DNA from: Rhizomicrobium electricum | GTDB lineage: Bacteria; Pseudomonadota; Alphaproteobacteria; Micropepsales; Micropepsaceae | Direction: 5' to 3' | Assembly (NCBI RefSeq): GCF_011762045.1 | Contig: NZ_JAASQS010000012.1 | Location: forward strand, 85,542-149,541 | Length of the DNA stretch: 64,000 nucleotides | Shown here: positions 61,533 through 64,000 of the stretch, in pieces | How positions within the stretch are numbered: the stretch's first letter is position 1 | Layout of the letters: the number at the start of each line of letters is the position of its first letter | Position numbers and translations under genes: made by a program | Notes under the pieces: model-generated | Seen by the model: the letters and a program-made list of their open reading frames with translations, nothing else | What the model was told of the DNA's origin: nothing | Databases searched by the model: none

Positions 61533-62364
61533 AAACTCTGCGGATGATATCGTCCGCCGTTGCGCCGCTTTGACGAAGCGCGCGCAAGGTCACGGCGCGA
61601 TCGCGTTTGGAGAACTTCTTGCCGGTCTCGTCCAGGATCAGGAGATGATGGGCGTAAGCGGGTTCGGGCAAGCCCAGCAGCGCTTGCAGCACGCGCTGGA
61701 TATGCGCCGCCGCAAACAGATCGTGGCCGCGGGTGACGCGGTCGACGCCCTGGAACGCATCGTCGACCACCACGGCGAGATGATAGGCGGACGGAGTCTC
61801 TTTCCGCGCCAGCACGACATCGCCGAACAAGAGCGGATCGACCATGATGCGGCCGGTCTCGCCGTCCGGTCCAGCACCGTACTCGGCGAAGGAAAGCGGA
61901 CCGACTACGCGCGTGGCTTTGGCGGCATCGAGGCGCAAAGCGTAGGGAGTTCCGGCGGCTATCTTTTCTGAACGCTCGGCGGCGGAGAGATGGCGGCAAG
62001 TGCCCGGATAGAGGGCACCGTCCGGTCCATGCGGGGCATCGCCGGCGCGGGCGATCTCTTCGGCGATTTCGGCGCGGGTGCAGAAACAGGGATAGACGAG
62101 TTCCTCGGCCTTCAGCCTCTCGAGCGCCGCTGCGTAAGCGGCCATGCGGTACGACTGGCGCAGCACCGGCAGTTCCCACGACAGTCCGAGCCAGGCGAGA
62201 TCCTCGAAGATCGCGGTTTCGTATTCGGGTCGGCAGCGCGTCGCGTCGATGTCTTCGATGCGCACCAGGAACCGCGACCCGCTCCGTGCCGCCGTCAGCG
62301 CGGCAAAGGCATGGCCGAGATGCAGATAACCGGTGGGGCTGGGCGCAAAACGGGTGGTCGGCAT
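61513..62364 (-). CDS. gluQ: Glutamyl-Q tRNA(Asp) synthetase
   Basis: GluQRS charges glutamate onto the queuosine base of tRNA-Asp. The 283 residues equal the catalytic half of GluRS, with TTRFAPSPTGYLHLGHA carrying the HIGH-type site, KKFSKRD as the KMSKS-type site and the zinc-binding residues in YPCFCTRAEI and YPGTC. The anticodon-binding domain of GluRS is absent, which identifies the paralogue. It reads towards the regulator and overlaps it slightly. Confidence 0.95.
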   Translation of the reverse strand: MPTTRFAPSPTGYLHLGHAFAALTAARSGSRFLVRIEDIDATRCRPEYETAIFEDLAWLGLSWELPVLRQSYRMAAYAAALERLKAEELVYPCFCTRAEIAEEIARAGDAPHGPDGALYPGTCRHLSAAERSEKIAAGTPYALRLDAAKATRVVGPLSFAEYGAGPDGETGRIMVDPLLFGDVVLARKETPSAYHLAVVVDDAFQGVDRVTRGHDLFAAAHIQRVLQALLGLPEPAYAHHLLILDETGKKFSKRDRAVTLRALRQSGATADDIIRRVFSPRRR

Positions 62365-62548
62365 GGCGCGGTGACAATCGTGCGCAGATACCCAAAGGTC
62401 AAATGTCCGACGCCCGCCGTCGCCAATCCGTCACAGGGAATCACATATGTTTGCGGCACGTTTGATGCCGCGACTTGGCAGCGCGGCGTTCGAGCCGTAA
62501 AGTGCGCATCGTTATGATATGGAGGCAGGTCTTCCAAGGGGTAGTGTC

Positions 62549-63106
62549 GTGCTAGCCGCGCGCAGTCCCGAAAACTGCCCGGCCCTTGTTCTCAACGCCG
62601 ACTTCCGTCCGTTGAGCTACTTTCCGCTGTCCCTGTGGTCGTGGCAGGACACCATCAAGGCGGTGTTCCTGGAGCGCGTCAACATCCTGGAAGAATACGA
62701 TCGCTGCGTGCGCTCGCCGTCGTTCGAGATGCGGCTGCCGAGCGTGGTGTCGCTCAAGACCTACATCAAACCGGCGCGCAATCCCGCCTTCACCCGGTTC
62801 AACGTGTTCCTGCGCGACCGCTTCCAGTGCCAGTACTGCGGCGCCGGCGAAGATCTCACTTTCGATCACGTCATTCCGCGCTCGCGCGGCGGCAAGACCA
62901 CGTGGGACAATGTCGTCACCGCCTGCGCGCCCTGCAATCTGTTGAAGGGCGGACGACTGGCGCAGCACTGCGGCATGCATCCGCGCCAGCGCCCGCACCG
63001 CCCGTCGGTCAACGAACTGAGGAACAACGGCCGGCTGTTCCCGCCGAACTATCTGCACGATAGCTGGTCGGATTATCTGTACTGGGATACCGAACTGGAG
63101 CCGTAG
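62549..63106 (+). CDS. HNH endonuclease family protein
   Basis: A 185-residue protein common in alphaproteobacteria. It has ALVLNADFRPLSYFPLSLWSWQD near the start and a zinc-bound HNH module with CQYCGAGEDLTFDHVIPRSRGG and ACAPCN. Its substrate is not known; the near-universal presence in the class suggests a housekeeping role. I chose the GTG at 62549 because AAGGGG lies seven bases before it; an ATG at 62519 has no ribosome site and adds ten residues. Confidence 0.88.
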   Translation: MLAARSPENCPALVLNADFRPLSYFPLSLWSWQDTIKAVFLERVNILEEYDRCVRSPSFEMRLPSVVSLKTYIKPARNPAFTRFNVFLRDRFQCQYCGAGEDLTFDHVIPRSRGGKTTWDNVVTACAPCNLLKGGRLAQHCGMHPRQRPHRPSVNELRNNGRLFPPNYLHDSWSDYLYWDTELEP

Positions 63107-63782
63107 CCGGATTGTCATTCCCGGCTGAGCAGACGCGCCCGAACGCGGATGCGAGGGGAAGGGAAACCAAGTCCCGACGCGGTTTCGATGAAGAAGAACG
63201 AGCGTGAATCATTTCCGGCGCTGTGCCGTTGACTTGACCTGGATCCCCTTCCCGTCGCTGCGCTAACGCTGGCTCCGCCGGGGATGACAGGTAGGGCAAT
63301 GCCGCATCATCCAGATAAGCGAAAGCAGGCGCGAAAGCGTCATCCGCTTTCCGTCTGTTTCACCCTCGAAGGCCCGGCGGCAGGGCACGGCGGAAACCGT
63401 GCGGTCTGCACCTTCACTTCTCCCTGGGCGTTGCGGACCCTGCCATATGCGCTTGACGCTGCCGCCTCGGCGGCTGGCGCGATCGGGCTTTGCCAAAGGC
63501 TACGCCCGACAGCGGCGATAGCAGAATCGTTGGGACAGGCGCGGGCGCAAGTCCGTAACCCTGTATGGTCCCGCGTCAGATTGGCGACGGGGCGTAGGTA
63601 CGATCGCGACGAAAGAACGTCATGCGGCCGACTCCAATGTTACTTCAGTGATGTGGGAGCCGGCCGCGCAGGTTCAAGAGGACAGAACAAAACGTGATAA
63701 TTCTGGACGAAAGCTATCTCACTTGGATCATGATGAATGGCGCCAAACAGCAAAGATTGATACGAGGTCATCGCCCGTCTTT

Positions 63783-63838
63783 CCTTCCCCGCGGTGTTCG
63801 ATGCGCGGGCGATATCCCGTTGAAATAGCGGGGAAGGT
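63783..63838. repeat. Inverted repeat CCTTCCCCGC / GCGGGGAAGG
   Basis: A ten-base perfect inverted repeat (63783-63792 and 63829-63838) with a 36-base spacer, which overlaps the start of the REP-like element that follows. Confidence 0.5.
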
Positions 63839-63913
63839 GGCCCGTAGGGCCGGAAGGGGGGCTGACGAGACGTCGGAGCATCTCCCCCTCCGTCGCCTTA
63901 TGGCGCCACCTTG
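63833..63913. repeat. REP-like imperfect inverted repeat
   Basis: AAGGTGGCCCGTAGGGCCGG...GGGGG (from 63834) is mirrored by CCCCCTCCGTCGCCTTATGG...CCACCTT (to 63912), with about 25 bases between. Arms of about 27-30 bases agree at most positions. This is typical of dispersed palindromic elements in alphaproteobacterial spacers. Confidence 0.55.
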
Positions 63914-64000
63914 TAACTTGAAGTCCCGCAGATCGGTTAAGCTGACCGGCGCGGTGGCGGACGGAAGATCGTGTCCACCTGGGGCCTCAAGAGCCCGTGG

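Larger units (their letters stand above)
63107..64000. other. Terminal intergenic region with dispersed repeats
   Basis: Nearly 900 bases without a convincing gene. Several open frames (the longest 63284-63697) are Arg/Ala-rich, lack ribosome sites and resemble no family. The stretch near 63230-63295 is the kind of GC-rich, CCGGGGATGACA-ended sequence that is often repeated between alphaproteobacterial genes. Two inverted repeats lie near the right end. A gene may begin beyond the window. Confidence 0.5.

Noticed and set aside
63284..63697. 137-codon open frame in the right-end spacer
   Set aside because: It has no ribosome site, no recognisable motif, a composition of random high-GC frames, and begins within a probable dispersed repeat.

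Overview
The window comes from a high-GC, flagellated alphaproteobacterium. The evidence is FlbT/FlaF regulators, short flagellins of about 272 residues, CtrA-type boxes (TTAA-N7-TTAAC), sigma-54 promoters with inverted-repeat enhancer-like sites, FlmG-type TPR glycosyltransferases, a DksA without the zinc cysteines, MotE and GluQRS. The layout resembles Caulobacterales, Rhizomicrobium or Micropepsis relatives; a genus cannot be fixed from this sequence.

Layout. 1-12 kb holds envelope genes: a truncated lipoamide dehydrogenase, an ArnT-like transferase beside a GT2-GtrA protein, a cyclopropane synthase, two multi-span membrane proteins, and a 1144-residue protein joining GH18-like, NodB-like and GT2 modules. 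At 12 kb lie an initiator tRNA and dksA. 12.9-22 kb is the first flagellar block: flgF-flgG-flgA-flgH on the minus strand, and fliL-fliM-DUF6468-motE plus a large secreted TPR protein on the plus strand. 22-31 kb is mostly housekeeping: a VIT-like protein, pentapeptide repeats, lactate dehydrogenase, rppH, and a gpmA-envC-ctpA unit. 31.4-33.2 kb is an accessory patch with RhuM and DUF7336 genes.

33-57 kb is the second and most interesting flagellar block. It starts with flgI-flgJ-flbY and a 954-residue protein with a beta-propeller-like repeat region between two segments resembling flagellin hook motifs. A sugar island (38.2-52 kb) follows, then two nearly identical flagellins, flaF, flbT and a second FlmG-like protein. 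The island has PseB- and PseC-like enzymes, a fused SpsF/PseF-PseG protein and a NeuB-like synthase without a SAF domain. It also has a split transketolase, an SDR, an ATP-grasp ligase, a GH57-like protein and a methyltransferase. No PseH acetyltransferase is visible. The simplest reading is that the island makes an unusual nonulosonic acid which the FlmG-like proteins attach to flagellin.

57-63 kb returns to ordinary genes (hemD, hisE, membrane and vWA proteins, a small regulator, gluQRS, an HNH protein). The last 0.9 kb has no convincing gene and carries REP-like inverted repeats.

Regulation read from sequence: sigma-54-type promoters (GG/GC with correct -24/-12 spacing) lie before both flagellins, flgF and flgI, each with a CGGCA/TGCCG inverted repeat about 60-120 bp upstream. 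Two perfect tandem CtrA boxes lie between the propeller gene and the first FlmG-like gene.
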